Translations under genes and position numbers: made by a program
Assembly: GCA_000499405.2 (NCBI GenBank)
Contig: HG738137.1
Coordinates: 6,820,001-6,884,000 of the forward strand
From: Onchocerca volvulus
Lineage: Eukaryota; Nematoda; Chromadorea; Rhabditida; Onchocercidae
Length of the DNA: 64,000 nt
Direction: 5' to 3'
Shown here: positions 49,216 to 59,900 of the stretch, one piece after another
Position numbering within the stretch: position 1 is the stretch's first letter
How the letters are laid out: each line of letters opens with the position of its first letter
Notes under the pieces: model-generated
What the model was told of the DNA's origin: nothing
The model's database searches: none
Seen by the model: only the letters and a program-made list of their open reading frames with translations

Positions 49216-50189
49216 ATACTGCTGTTTTTTTTTTTTTTTTTTTTTACTTTTTCATACTCAAATGATGACTATCTTGCTTCAGAAATTTTGCAAGAAGTAG
49301 ATGGAAGAACAGTATTGCTATTACTTCCCTTACGCCTGACAGCTAAGCAGTTACTTCGGAGAAAGACCGTTCTCACAGAGAAAAAATATTTCGCACTCAG
49401 CTTGAAAAAATTATGATCGAATTATATTACTATACCTTTCTAAAGGTTCCGTTAGTGAGAACTGTAAATATCTGCATAGATGGCCTGTAGTAGAGTTATT
49501 ATTTTATTATTTGTTATGTTGTTATCAGTTTAAAATATGTCCACTTCATGCTTCGTACTTTATTCGCAATTTCTATCTGTGATAAAAAATAAGCTGTAAG
49601 CTAAGCTCTGAACAAATGAAAACTCAACTTCACAGTGATGCACCTCATCCACTAGACAGAAATGAATTGTCACTTCAAAATTGGTTTACCGAAGTAAAAG
49701 CAAACAATGACTATTTATAATCTGATCTATCTGAATGCTCGAAGATTATTGAGTGTATTTTGATCAGTTCGTGTATCCGTTTAAAATGGAAACTTCTCGC
49801 AGGCTAAAAAATGTTGTTTAGTTTTCCATCATTCTGTTACGACACTGTGAGGACACTTTATAGGAGCACTGTATTTTCAATTTCATTCGATAGAAAATTT
49901 TTCAGAACCTTTATTATGAAAAATTCAAAAACACTTACCTCATCTATCAAATTACTTTCAAAGCGATCTCAGCAATGTTACAACGAGATTTTTGAAAGTT
50001 TGAAAAAAAAAAAAAGGAAGGAATTTACCAAATCAACTAAAAGTCATTATACTCAAAATAATCCATAAACAAGCTTGCGATAATTTTTATAACGTAATAA
50101 ATAGGCACTATCTAAACTTACAGTTAACAAATAACAAATTTAATGCACATATATAAACAACCAGAGATTTTTAGAAATCACGATAAACG
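49216..50189. other. Convergent spacer AP-3 beta / PIG-L
   Basis: AT-rich, with a 21-base poly(T) at 49227-49247. Open frames such as 49811-50068 are Lys/Ser-rich without a family match. No gene called. Confidence 0.45.
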
Positions 50190-51289
50190 TCAACAATGGG
50201 AATGCAATTTCTTTTTATGTATAGGATGCCTTGGCTGTGCATGAATCCTTTTCAATGTATTAATGACAACGTAACGACTAAACAGCATATAAAGATATCG
50301 AAACCATACCAGCTGAGAACGATGCGCCCACATAGCTCGCCAAGCTGTGATGTATAATAGCGGTGAAGAGATGTAAAGAAATGTCGAATGGAAGGAACTG
50401 ATCACAGCATCCAAAAATACCACATATTTCCTCCAAAGCGGCACACTTTCCAAGACAAAAATCTAGAAAAATACTGTTATATCTCAAATCAATCTTTTTA
50501 TGTTATCATCATTTGGAATGGATTATCATCCAATGAATTATATTCTCCTACAAAAATAAAGGTACAAGTCATCTCGTTTAATTCAAATAATTTTCTTTCT
50601 GAATAAGAATGATAAATGAAAGATAAATACAACTTTTTCATAATTTCAAATATTTTCCACCATCTTTTCTAGAAATTTTGATTTCTAATTGGTTTTATAT
50701 TTGAAACTTTTATTTGAATTTCAGCCGCTCCAATGAATTTCTATACATTCCGGAGATAAAAATCTGGAAATTAAATGGTTACCTGAACTCCAGCCGGAAT
50801 CAAACCATTTGTGTAAAGATACTGCAATGCTCGAAAGCATCCAATATGATTGGGATGAGCGCTAACACCACCTTCATCAAAGGTGATTACCAAGTCGACA
50901 TCCAGCATTTGCATATGTCTCAAAATCACTTTGGCTAACTCTTCCTTGGACCACTGAATAAATCCATCTTGAAAATTATCATAGTCCAGAATGGTCAGGT
51001 TATCGAGTGATAATCCATGTATAATGAAAGCACTAGCCAACTCATATTTACGTGTTACACCCAGACCACTTGAATTACCCGTAGAAATACAAAGCAAATA
51101 AATATTTGATCCAGAAAGTCGCAAGCCATGAAGAGTTGGAGTAAAAAACATTGTTTCATCGTCAGGATGAGCGACAACCAATAATGCCCGCCGACATTTT
51201 GGCAAACTTCGTCGTTTTGCGCGATCACATAACAGCGAAAGCAATAATAAAAATGTAACAATGAAGAAACCAAAAAGTGGAAGAATCAT
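50190..51289 (-). CDS. PIGL: GlcNAc-PI de-N-acetylase (PIG-L)
   Basis: Catalyses the second step of GPI-anchor biosynthesis, removing acetate from GlcNAc-phosphatidylinositol at the endoplasmic reticulum. Two exons, 51289-50783 and 50462-50190, phase 0 at the junction, give 259 residues (human 252). A single N-terminal membrane anchor (LFGFFIVTFLLLLSLLC) is followed by the metal-site motif AHPDDETMF, then CISTGNSSGLGVTRKYELA and the second metal motif FDEGGVSAHPNHIG. All catalytic residues of the zinc enzyme (HPDD; HPNH) are present. The C-terminal part contains VPLWRKY and ends in a basic His/Lys tail. Well supported. Confidence 0.94.
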
Positions 51290-52267
51290 TCAGGAGATAG
51301 AATTTGATGATTTTTACTTTTCTTCTTTGGAACTATTCGCCGTTTCAAGAATCTGAAATGAAAAAAAACTCAATTTGTAAATCGAAGATTTCCAAAGTCT
51401 AACCCTAACACTTCATCGTAATGACAACAGCTGTTTGGCATCGAAAAAAACCAATAAATTTCAAGATCATAATTAAGGAGTTTTTATCTGTCAGCCAGTT
51501 AAAATTAGCACTCCTCGCCAATAACTTAGATATAGTGTAATTCGGAGATTCCTACAAGATGTTTTCATACAGTCATACCGGATGTGTAACAGTGTCCATT
51601 ACAGAAAAACTTGACACAAAATTCAATTATCTATGTAATGAATATACAGACAAATGGACGCGAAAAGTATAAGTGATTATTATGCCAAAATTCAGCCAAC
51701 ATAAATGAATAAATACAACATCTCGGATTTCAAAATAATTTACTATTTTTACCGTAACCAGATAGTGAAAAGAACTCGTAATAGACAAAATTTCAAAAAA
51801 TTATGAGAATTGTGAGAATCAAGTTGTGAGAATTCAGATTAGAATTTGAACTGCAAAACCGAAACTGTAGCTAAAGCGTTCAGATCGGTTTCCATGAAAG
51901 GAATGCCATAAAAAATCTAGATGTTTCTAAAACTGATATTCAATACTGCTGTACTTCTCGGAAATATTGGAAGTATTACTATAAAATAATTCAGCATCAT
52001 CAACGTCATTTATTCATCCACATCTAAATTTCCATTATCATGATCAGATGTAATTAGTACGAGATGATAACACCAAAACAGAGATGGATGAGATGATTTG
52101 CTTTAATCACAGAAAGATTAATTTGACAAGCAAAACATGATTCAACTACAGCACATGTTTTGCAATTAAAACTGCTGGTAATGCTTTTTTTTTTCCTTTT
52201 ATATCCTCCCTGCGTCTCTTTACTCCTTTTCTTTTCTTCTCTGATTACCGAATTGATTTTTCTTCAT
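51290..52267. other. Spacer between PIG-L and TMEM242 genes
   Basis: Both flanking genes are on the minus strand. I see no ORF of note. The PIG-L promoter or a trans-splice site should lie just above 51290. The two could form a loose operon (about 1 kb apart), but the gap is large for nematode operons. Confidence 0.4.
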
Positions 52268-52778
52268 TTATTTCAACAGGAAAAGTTTCGCATTGGATTT
52301 TCGGTATGGATCTTGGGATTTCAAAATCTTTGCCCAGTACATCTGGTAGGCAGTGCAAATGGTGTGTTCTAGCATTAATAAGTTAGTGATAATGACAAAG
52401 ATGTTTTGATGAAACATTATTTTAAAAAACTGAAATACCTCAGCAAACGTTGTAACACTTTCTCCTCTGTTAATCCGAAAACGATCGCCGCATAAATTGA
52501 CCATTTTCTGGCCAAACTGTTGCAGAGAATCAACTTGGAATGCTGCAGATATGGATAGAATGAGTAAACCAACACCAGATACCGATAAAACAGTAGCAAT
52601 ACCAAGTGCGCGTATTCCAAGCGCAAATCCACTCCGAATGTTTTTCAGTTGTTGATCTTTGGTGTGCCGATATGAGGATCGTAAAGCACAACCAAAAAAT
52701 GACCCAAGTGCAAATGCGCTCACTAAAATAAGAATCAATTTTCTCGTACGTGGAAATAAGCAAATCCTTCCAAGTAAA
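52268..52778 (-). CDS. TMEM242: TMEM242-like protein, 3' exons
   Basis: Similar to TMEM242, a small inner-mitochondrial-membrane protein that helps assemble ATP synthase and complex I. Exons called are 52778-52439 and 52342-52268, joined in phase 0. The conserved core GFALGIRALGIATVLSVSG with the following VDSLQQFGQKM matches the family. Two hydrophobic segments are present (KLILILVSAFALGSFFGCAL and LSVSGVGLLILSISAAF). Using the intron 52438-52343 gives about 138 residues, close to the human 141; reading through would add a hydrophobic, AT-coded stretch and is less likely. The 5' end is unresolved: the frame is open to about 52848 without an ATG, so an upstream exon must exist. A candidate first exon, MENAVTEVNVVSGVSESK, is at 54651-54595 with a GTAAGG donor. 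Confidence 0.7.
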
Positions 52779-55238
52779 CTAGACAAGTGATTTCCGATAT
52801 ATTTGACATTGTCTCTAGTCCAATATCTTGACAGTACAACAATTGAGAAATCTCAATTAGTCATAGCAGTTATATTTGACGAATGTATCGTGATAGTTGA
52901 ATGAAGAGTAAGCGGCTACTTATTACACGAGGGATGACAAAAATGGAATAATCTTTCTTCCCTCTTTTTTTTTTCTTCCATATTTTTTTCCTCAGTGACA
53001 AATTTGCAATAGGATTGTGGACAAGCAATAAGATATCTAATCAAAACATTTGAAAAGAGAGAAAGTAAAAAGTCTTTTCTGATACATTGATTGTTAAAAG
53101 TTAGAAACGTAGGAGAGACAGAAAAAAAGGCATGTCACAAATCTTGGAGTCATTTTCTGCTTACCGTTTATAAGAACGAATACCTAGCAAAACTGATGGA
53201 AAAATGAATATTACTTTCTGAACTAGATCATATCAGTTAGCATATTTAGCTAGAACAGATATACGACTATGATTAGATAACGGAGAATAAAAATTGCCCC
53301 TTAACTATTAAAAATTCCCATTCAAGAATCACGGTTCCCCATAAGAAAATTGATTCACAAGCAAAACTGCTGGAACAATACGAAAAGAAATTCAAAAATA
53401 TTAAATAAACTGTCCCTAACTGATCGGGAGATAGAATTCATAGTCAAGAGAAGAAATGAAAAGATATCTTTTACTACGAAGGTATTCCACTGTAAAATAT
53501 AAGATATTCTTGCGAATAAAAAAAGAGTTGTCAGTAGTGCTCCAACTCAATTACTGCACATTGTACATTCTACTACTGACTGTTTATAATTCAGCGCAGA
53601 AAAAATACTACACAATATTCCAAATTACTGTAGTAATGTTTAATGAGAAAAAGACATAAGCATAAATTAACATTCATTGAATCGATAACAGTATGTAATT
53701 TTTCATTCTGGAATAATAAAATATGCTTAAATGTAAATTATTTCTGACGCTATCGACATCAATTTATTCTACAAATCACTTGAGATCCGATTGCAAAAAT
53801 CCATGCATCTAAGTAATGTTTCCTGCATGAGCAAGTGCTTTGAATTTGGTGCTGAAAGTGCGCTCTACAAAACGACTATAGTCAGAGTGTGTGTTCAGTA
53901 CAATATACAGAACATTTTGAGAAAATATAACGATGAACAGTTTCAGATATAAAAAATTAATCTGTAGTCACAAAGAAAAAATAAAATAAATAGTGGAATT
54001 AAATTGAAACCAAGATAACAAATACTTATATGCTACTTACCATAAAATACGGCAGCAGAATTGAAAGGCAAATCAGGAAGAGCCAAACATTTTGAGCATG
54101 CAACAGAAGCAAAAAAATGTAGGGTACTATTTTATCATAAGACCTTTATGCTAGCAAAAACTTCATCATACTGTAAGAAACAGCATTATTTTCGATGCAG
54201 TGTGCTTGACAATATGAAAAAGATGAAGGAAATGTGAATATGAGTGGTGACATAATCATTCTGAAGAAAGATGAACTACGCTAATAATAAGATGAAGGAA
54301 ATAACAACTGGAGGCAATTAGGATCAAGATAACTGAGAACATTTTTCTGATAAAACATTAGTTTACGGTGAATGACACAATATTATTGCACATGTATTCA
54401 AAAACTGACTACACAAGAATGGGCCAATAAACCATTCCAATAAATTACCTTAAGCCAAACTATGAACAGTTAATCATAGCATTTTTGAGCAGATATCTTT
54501 CTTAATTATCAATAAAATAATGAAACAACTTACAAAATTTAATTTTTGCCGATGTAAGAGTGAAATTCGAGAAATATGTTTCAATATTCCTTACAGGTTT
54601 GCTCTCCGACACGCCACTAACAACATTCACTTCTGTAACTGCATTCTCCATGCAAAGTGATGCCTTTCAAACCAGTTTGACGAAAGTGTTCAACAGTGAT
54701 ATTTTTCAATCTACAATTTCAAACAAATAAAAGATAAAATGCTTCCATTGATTCCATAGGCTACAGGTTGCGCGGATTTTTAGAAGAAAGTAACTGTAAT
54801 ATACAAAGCACAAATGATGGAGTACAATATCTGGAAACTTTGAAGAGATCTGAAGTTGGATATATGACAAAACTAAGCATTTCTAATCAGTTCCATTGCA
54901 ATATCACAGAAAAACAAAGTTAAGTTTCAGTTTTTGAATATATCTCGTACTTGAAAGGATGTCAGAAAATAAGATGATTTGCATGTTCCAATAGTGATAA
55001 CAATCAATACATAATACTTTTGGTTTCTGATGTCTTTTAAATGATGTGCTACTCGGCAGCGAATGAAAATGAAGAAATTAATCGTAGACCAAAGTAATTA
55101 ATCAATCCCTCCATATAGAAGCATGTATCATTACATCCAGTGCCACGAGTATCTTCTCATCTATATTGCCACCATAAATTTGCCAAAAATTAATATCTCA
55201 AAGTCTATCAATTTTCGAACAAATTGATAGCTCCAGAT
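52779..55238. other. Upstream region of TMEM242 with candidate 5' exons
   Basis: No complete gene found. On the minus strand, two exon-like pieces end in excellent donors: 54651-54595 (ATG start, GTAAGG) and a piece ending at about 54053 (GTAAGT), open in two frames, one of which is hydrophobic. The phases do not join directly to 52778, so an intermediate exon is missing or the pieces are unrelated. The rest is AT-rich. Confidence 0.35.
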
Positions 55239-55406
55239 TCGATTATAACTCAAGAACTTTCAAAATCGAATCGTAGATCGAGAACCTCCAAACTCGAATC
55301 ATAGTTCGAGAACTTACAAAATCAGATCGTATCTCGGGGATCCCCAAACACCAGTCGTGGTTCGAGAATCTCCAAACCCGAGATACGGCCTAAGAATTCT
55401 TAACAC
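55239..55406. repeat. Degenerate 28-bp tandem repeat, about six copies
   Basis: Units of 27-29 bases start at 55239, 55266, 55294, 55322, 55351 and 55378. A typical unit is TCGAATCATAGTTCGAGAAC followed by TTACAAAA. The shared core is a (T/A)TCGAGAAC-like centre with a CAAA tail. The array is more GC-rich than its surroundings. Copies are substantially diverged, so it is not a young satellite. Confidence 0.75.
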
Positions 55407-55652
55407 CCGATTCAGCATATAATCGAGCGCAAAAGGAAGCTCCTCTCTCTTCCCCATCACATATAATTCGGGCGCACGTCGTCCGAATTGGCGGTTTCAT
55501 TAGTTGGAGTGAATACTGAAGACGGGTGATTCAGAAAGGGTGGAAGTGAGTGTTCGTCTACGGGAAATGACTATGATAAGGTGGAAGGTCAGCTTGCGTT
55601 TTATCGCTGTTAAACCTCAAATGGATGAGTTGAAAGAGGTATGAATGATTAG

Positions 55653-56938
55653 TTGAAGATGCTTCTGAAGACGACGAGGAAAAAGAATAATTCATCGAGT
55701 GAGGATATCGAAATGGTGAGAAAGTACCAACTATGGATGTTGAAGGCTGAAGTTGGTGAAGCTGTTGCTGGTTCTCCAAATTCCAATGAACTCACTCATC
55801 AGGAGGATCTTTTCCAGGTTTTGTTGTCATTGTTTCTTTTGTCTCTTGAGAGGTAATTTCACTTCGTATTTCATTGACATATATTAACAGTGAATTATGG
55901 GATGGGTGAGTGCGACAAGAATTAAAATGTTTGCCATTGATCATAAAGATAAAAGGGATGGACAAAAATAAAAATTTGCTTCTAAGTGTGTTTATTGGAA
56001 ATCCATGAAATTAACTGAATTTTTTATGATTAGAAGGAACATTTTTGAAGTAATGCACTGAAGGCGGACGAAATAGCTTATATCCATATTAAAAGAGCAT
56101 AATCTCTCTATTAAATGAAAAGAAAAAAAAATAGCTAAATAAGGCACTGATATAGATTACTCAGTGGCACGATTACAAAAATAATAAAATCATGTGGAAA
56201 TACCTCTTGGGTTTTTTCTTTCATTTAAAATTGGTTTCTTAAATAATTTTCAAAAAGAAATAGAAAGTTTTGCTAGTAATTATATTTCATAAATACTATA
56301 ATTTGTTGATCTGTTCAGCGTTAAACTATCTGGAAAACACCATCACATTTTAACCGATGAAAATCAGGTTCGAGCTATTACTACTAAATGGATTGAAAGA
56401 AACGATGCAATAAAACTTCTTTGAGGGAGGGGGTAGGGGAAATCAATTTTCGCTTTTACTCGAAGTTTTCCTCACAGCAAATGATATTGTAATGATAGCT
56501 AATCCTCTTAATTCTAATGATTTTCATCAATGTTAGTATTAGTCCTATTTATTTGATTTGAATGTTTATTGATTCATTAGATTGTCATAAACTTGAAAAT
56601 CCAATGATAATTTACATTATTAAAAGAAATCCTTTTTCTGTAAAGCTCTGATTTTTGTGGATTGCGTTATTTTGCGATAATCTTTGGCTTGCATAAGGTT
56701 TTTCTGCCATAATTGAGGCATTTTTAATTTCTTTTAACCTTTAAAATACTTTATAGGCCATAAATTTAATATCTTTAAAGATGCTGAGGGAAAAGTCATT
56801 GAATCCGAAATGGATCACAAGTAAAGATTGTCTAAATCGAAAGTTCCAGTGTGACGATTTCTATCTGCTGCCTGTTTTTAGAGGCAAAGTCTTCAGTCAT
56901 TTGATTTCTTTAAAATGCAGGTATTTCTCTATGAATTA
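55653..56938 (+). CDS. Candidate two-exon ORF upstream of TopBP1-like gene
   Basis: An ATG at 55653 opens 56 codons (MKMLLKTTRKKNNSSSED...) to a CCAG/GTTTTG donor at 55819. After a TTTATAG acceptor a phase-0 frame from 56757 runs to a stop at 56936-56938 and contains NPKWITSKDCLNRKF and DDFYLLPVFRGKVFS. The second exon faintly resembles the end of a BRCT domain (W followed by C, then a YLLP and GKVF pattern). It may be an upstream exon of the TopBP1-like gene that fails to connect in phase to 56974, a separate small gene, or noise. Confidence 0.25.
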
Positions 56939-56963
56939 GTTGAATTTCTCAAAAAAATTTTTA

Positions 56964-56973
56964 AATTTTTTAG
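56964..56973 (+). promoter_or_regulatory. Splice acceptor 11 nt before the TopBP1-like ATG
   Basis: TTTTTTAG ends at 56973 and ATG lies at 56985. No upstream exon joins in the needed phase, which favours trans-splicing here and supports 56985 as the start. Confidence 0.45.
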
Positions 56974-56984
56974 CATTAACAAAA

Positions 56985-59900
56985 ATGTTTAAATTTCAAT
57001 CACAAGACCTTGAATTCTATGAATCGATTGAAATGGATGAGAAAAATCTATGCAATTATCTCATTATGATAATAGAACAAGTCAGGGTGTATGGAGCGTT
57101 AGCACTTATAACATGTATCAAAAGAAAAGAACGTCTTCCAAAACGACACTTGCCTATTTGGTCCACAACTTTACAAGATTCCATTGTCTGCTTCAGTGGA
57201 ATTGAAATGAAAACACGGGTTTGCTTTTTGTTTCTGTGGTTTTACTGTTTTTACCACATTCCAGTTTCATTTTCCTTTTCGTCATAATTTACACAATAAT
57301 CAATTCGGAAAAAAGGGTTGGGACAATGGCTCAAACTAAATATGATAAATACTGCTAATAATTATTTGTAAAATGCTCCATTTTTTCATAATTTGTTTTT
57401 GTTTTAGAAACATCAAATTTTGCTTGTGAAAATGATGGGTGGAACAATTTCTAAGGCTTTTACGAAGAAGGTCACACATTTAGTTGCTGATTCTCAGGAT
57501 ACAAAATCCAAGAAATTTGTTGTTAGTTATTTTATTTTTTAGAAGATTTTATTTAGAATATCAGAAGAAAGGACTGACGAGTGTTTCTATCATTCAGCTT
57601 CTTTTCTGCAAGAGTTAGGTCAGACTGTAATGTTACCTCTCAGTTAAAAGGCAAGTCATTTTCAAAACATATATTGTTTTAATGATCTAAACTAAAAACT
57701 TCGTAATATATTAGTCAGAATATTTTTCAGACTGCTATAGACTATGCGATTCCAGTGCTGTCGGTTAGCTGGATATTTGCTGCATGGAAAAGTGCAAAAG
57801 TATTTAGTGAAAGAAAATACACCGATGAAAAGTTTATCAATGAACATAAGCTCCAAATTTTTGCCAAATGTGTAAGCTTATTGTTTTTTTTTTTTTTTTT
57901 TTTTAAATTATTATTGAAGGATTTTTCGTTAGAGATCTAAATACAATAATATTATTAGCAAAAAATATCAGTGTCAATATGAATAAGGATGCAGTGGAAT
58001 TCTTGAATCTTTTTCAAGGTCAAATCTTTTTCAAGGTCAATATAAAACTAAGATACTGATGTACCCCAAATATTTAAACAAGTTTGTATATGAATAACAA
58101 GGAAAAATTGTTCCTATCTGACAAAATTAATTTTAGGTTATAAGTTGCTCAGGTATAGCCCCTCAAAATCGTTCAACACTTTCGCATCTTATTGAAGCAA
58201 ATGGTGGTGTCTATACGGGAAACATGAAGAAAAATCACTGCACTCATTTAGTGACCGATTTAAATTCGGGTGAAAAATACAAAATTGCTCGAAAATGGGG
58301 CTGGAATCAAATCAGAATCGTTCGTTTGCGATGGGTTACAAAAAGTGTGGAGAAGGTATATTCGTGGAAAAATTGAGAAGTATAATTTTTTTCAAATTTT
58401 TATTACGATCTGTGAAAGTTGTTACTAATGACAGTAGTTATTACTCTCGTTATTTTTCATCAAAAATTCAGGGATATCGTCTTCCTGAAAGACTTTATGA
58501 AACCAAAATCAATTCTGCGATTGAGTGTAGTACACCACGAGCTTCGCAATTAACGCAGTTTCAACCGCTTACAAATCTAGAAATTAGCACCATTCGTCGC
58601 TCAACTGATCAGCAAACAATAGGTAAGCGCTTAATTTTTTTCAATGATTTTGCTTGAGAAAGTTGGAGCTTTTTTTTAAAATGATAGACATTGATATTAG
58701 AAGGGGAACTATAGCAGATAATTTCAATTTAATCTGTAAATTACTACCGATACTACAGAACTTATTATGTGAGGAAGGGAAGGTTCTCCAAGTTGATTTT
58801 AGTTTTATCTTATTCACTGAAACTTCTTTTATAAATAATGGGTACTAATCCTTTATCAGCAAAACAATTAGAAATAATTTGAAATGGTACAACCTTGTTC
58901 ATTTAATAGGATGAAAAAAAAAAAGCTATGTTTCACAAAAATAATTATAGATGCGTCGGAAGGCAATGGACCGCTATCAAATGTTCCACAAATGCATTTA
59001 ACGAAAAATGAAAGTACCATAACAGAAATAAATAAATCAATTTTCATCGAAAGGTTTTTCGTTATTTGCATTATCCGTAGCATGTAATTTTTTTCTTTAT
59101 AAATTTATGAAGGTTTTAAGTGAAACTAATTCGCAACAGTGCAAATTGTTTAAAATAAAAACCGTCTACAAAAAATCGTTGAAGATTTGACATATGGCAT
59201 TATAAAATCTTTTTCACAAAACCTCAGATCAGTGTATGTGTCTTATATTGCGGCTGCACTGAATACATAAGGTCTTTATAGTCCGATAATTTGTGCAGAG
59301 TTTTAAGTTTATTTGTTGATACAGTTTGGAAAGTCTTGTCTCAAGTTTATTGAAAATTCTACAATTTTTAAGTAATTCATTGAAAGTGAAACCATCGCAG
59401 CGAACGATGATGGGAGTGGATCCGATTGAATTCTTTGACCTGGATGCTCTTCAGTTTAATGATTTTATGAGTGTAGGTTTATCTTTGCTTTTTTTTCTCA
59501 TTAATTTGAAATCCTTCTGTTTTTTCAAAATAAAATGTCTATTTTTACGCTGAAGAGTTTCAACTCGGCTGTTGGAAATATTTTTAATAGTTTTAAAACA
59601 TAATCAGTTTTCATGAAATTTCCAGTCTATTACTTTTTTTTTATTTTTCAAATGATATAATCCATTTCATCTTTATTTAAGAATTGTATCATCTATTTGT
59701 GTGGAATAGAAGATGAAAATTACAAAAAATACAAGTGGCTCACCAATAGGGTTGGATCAGGTCGACGTGACAGGCTTGTGTATACTGATACAACTCATGT
59801 GGTGGTTGGTCCACAAAAGCTGGATTGGAAGTTGATTAAGCAGGTCTTTTTTAGCTTTTAAGCACTAATAAATGCAACTTAATCAAGTATTAGCAATAGA

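Noticed and set aside
49811..50068. Plus-strand 85-codon Lys/Ser-rich ORF
   Set aside because: Composition follows A-rich DNA; no homology, no splice or poly(A) context.
50388..50938. Plus-strand ORFs over PIG-L
   Set aside because: Antisense to the two PIG-L exons, which carry all catalytic motifs on the minus strand.
52343..52438. Read-through of TMEM242 giving 32 extra residues
   Set aside because: The stretch is bounded by GT and AG, is AT-rich, and removing it gives a length matching the family.
55558..55779. Minus-strand Ser/Gln-rich ORF of 73 codons
   Set aside because: Antisense to the candidate plus-strand exon, low complexity, no splice sites.
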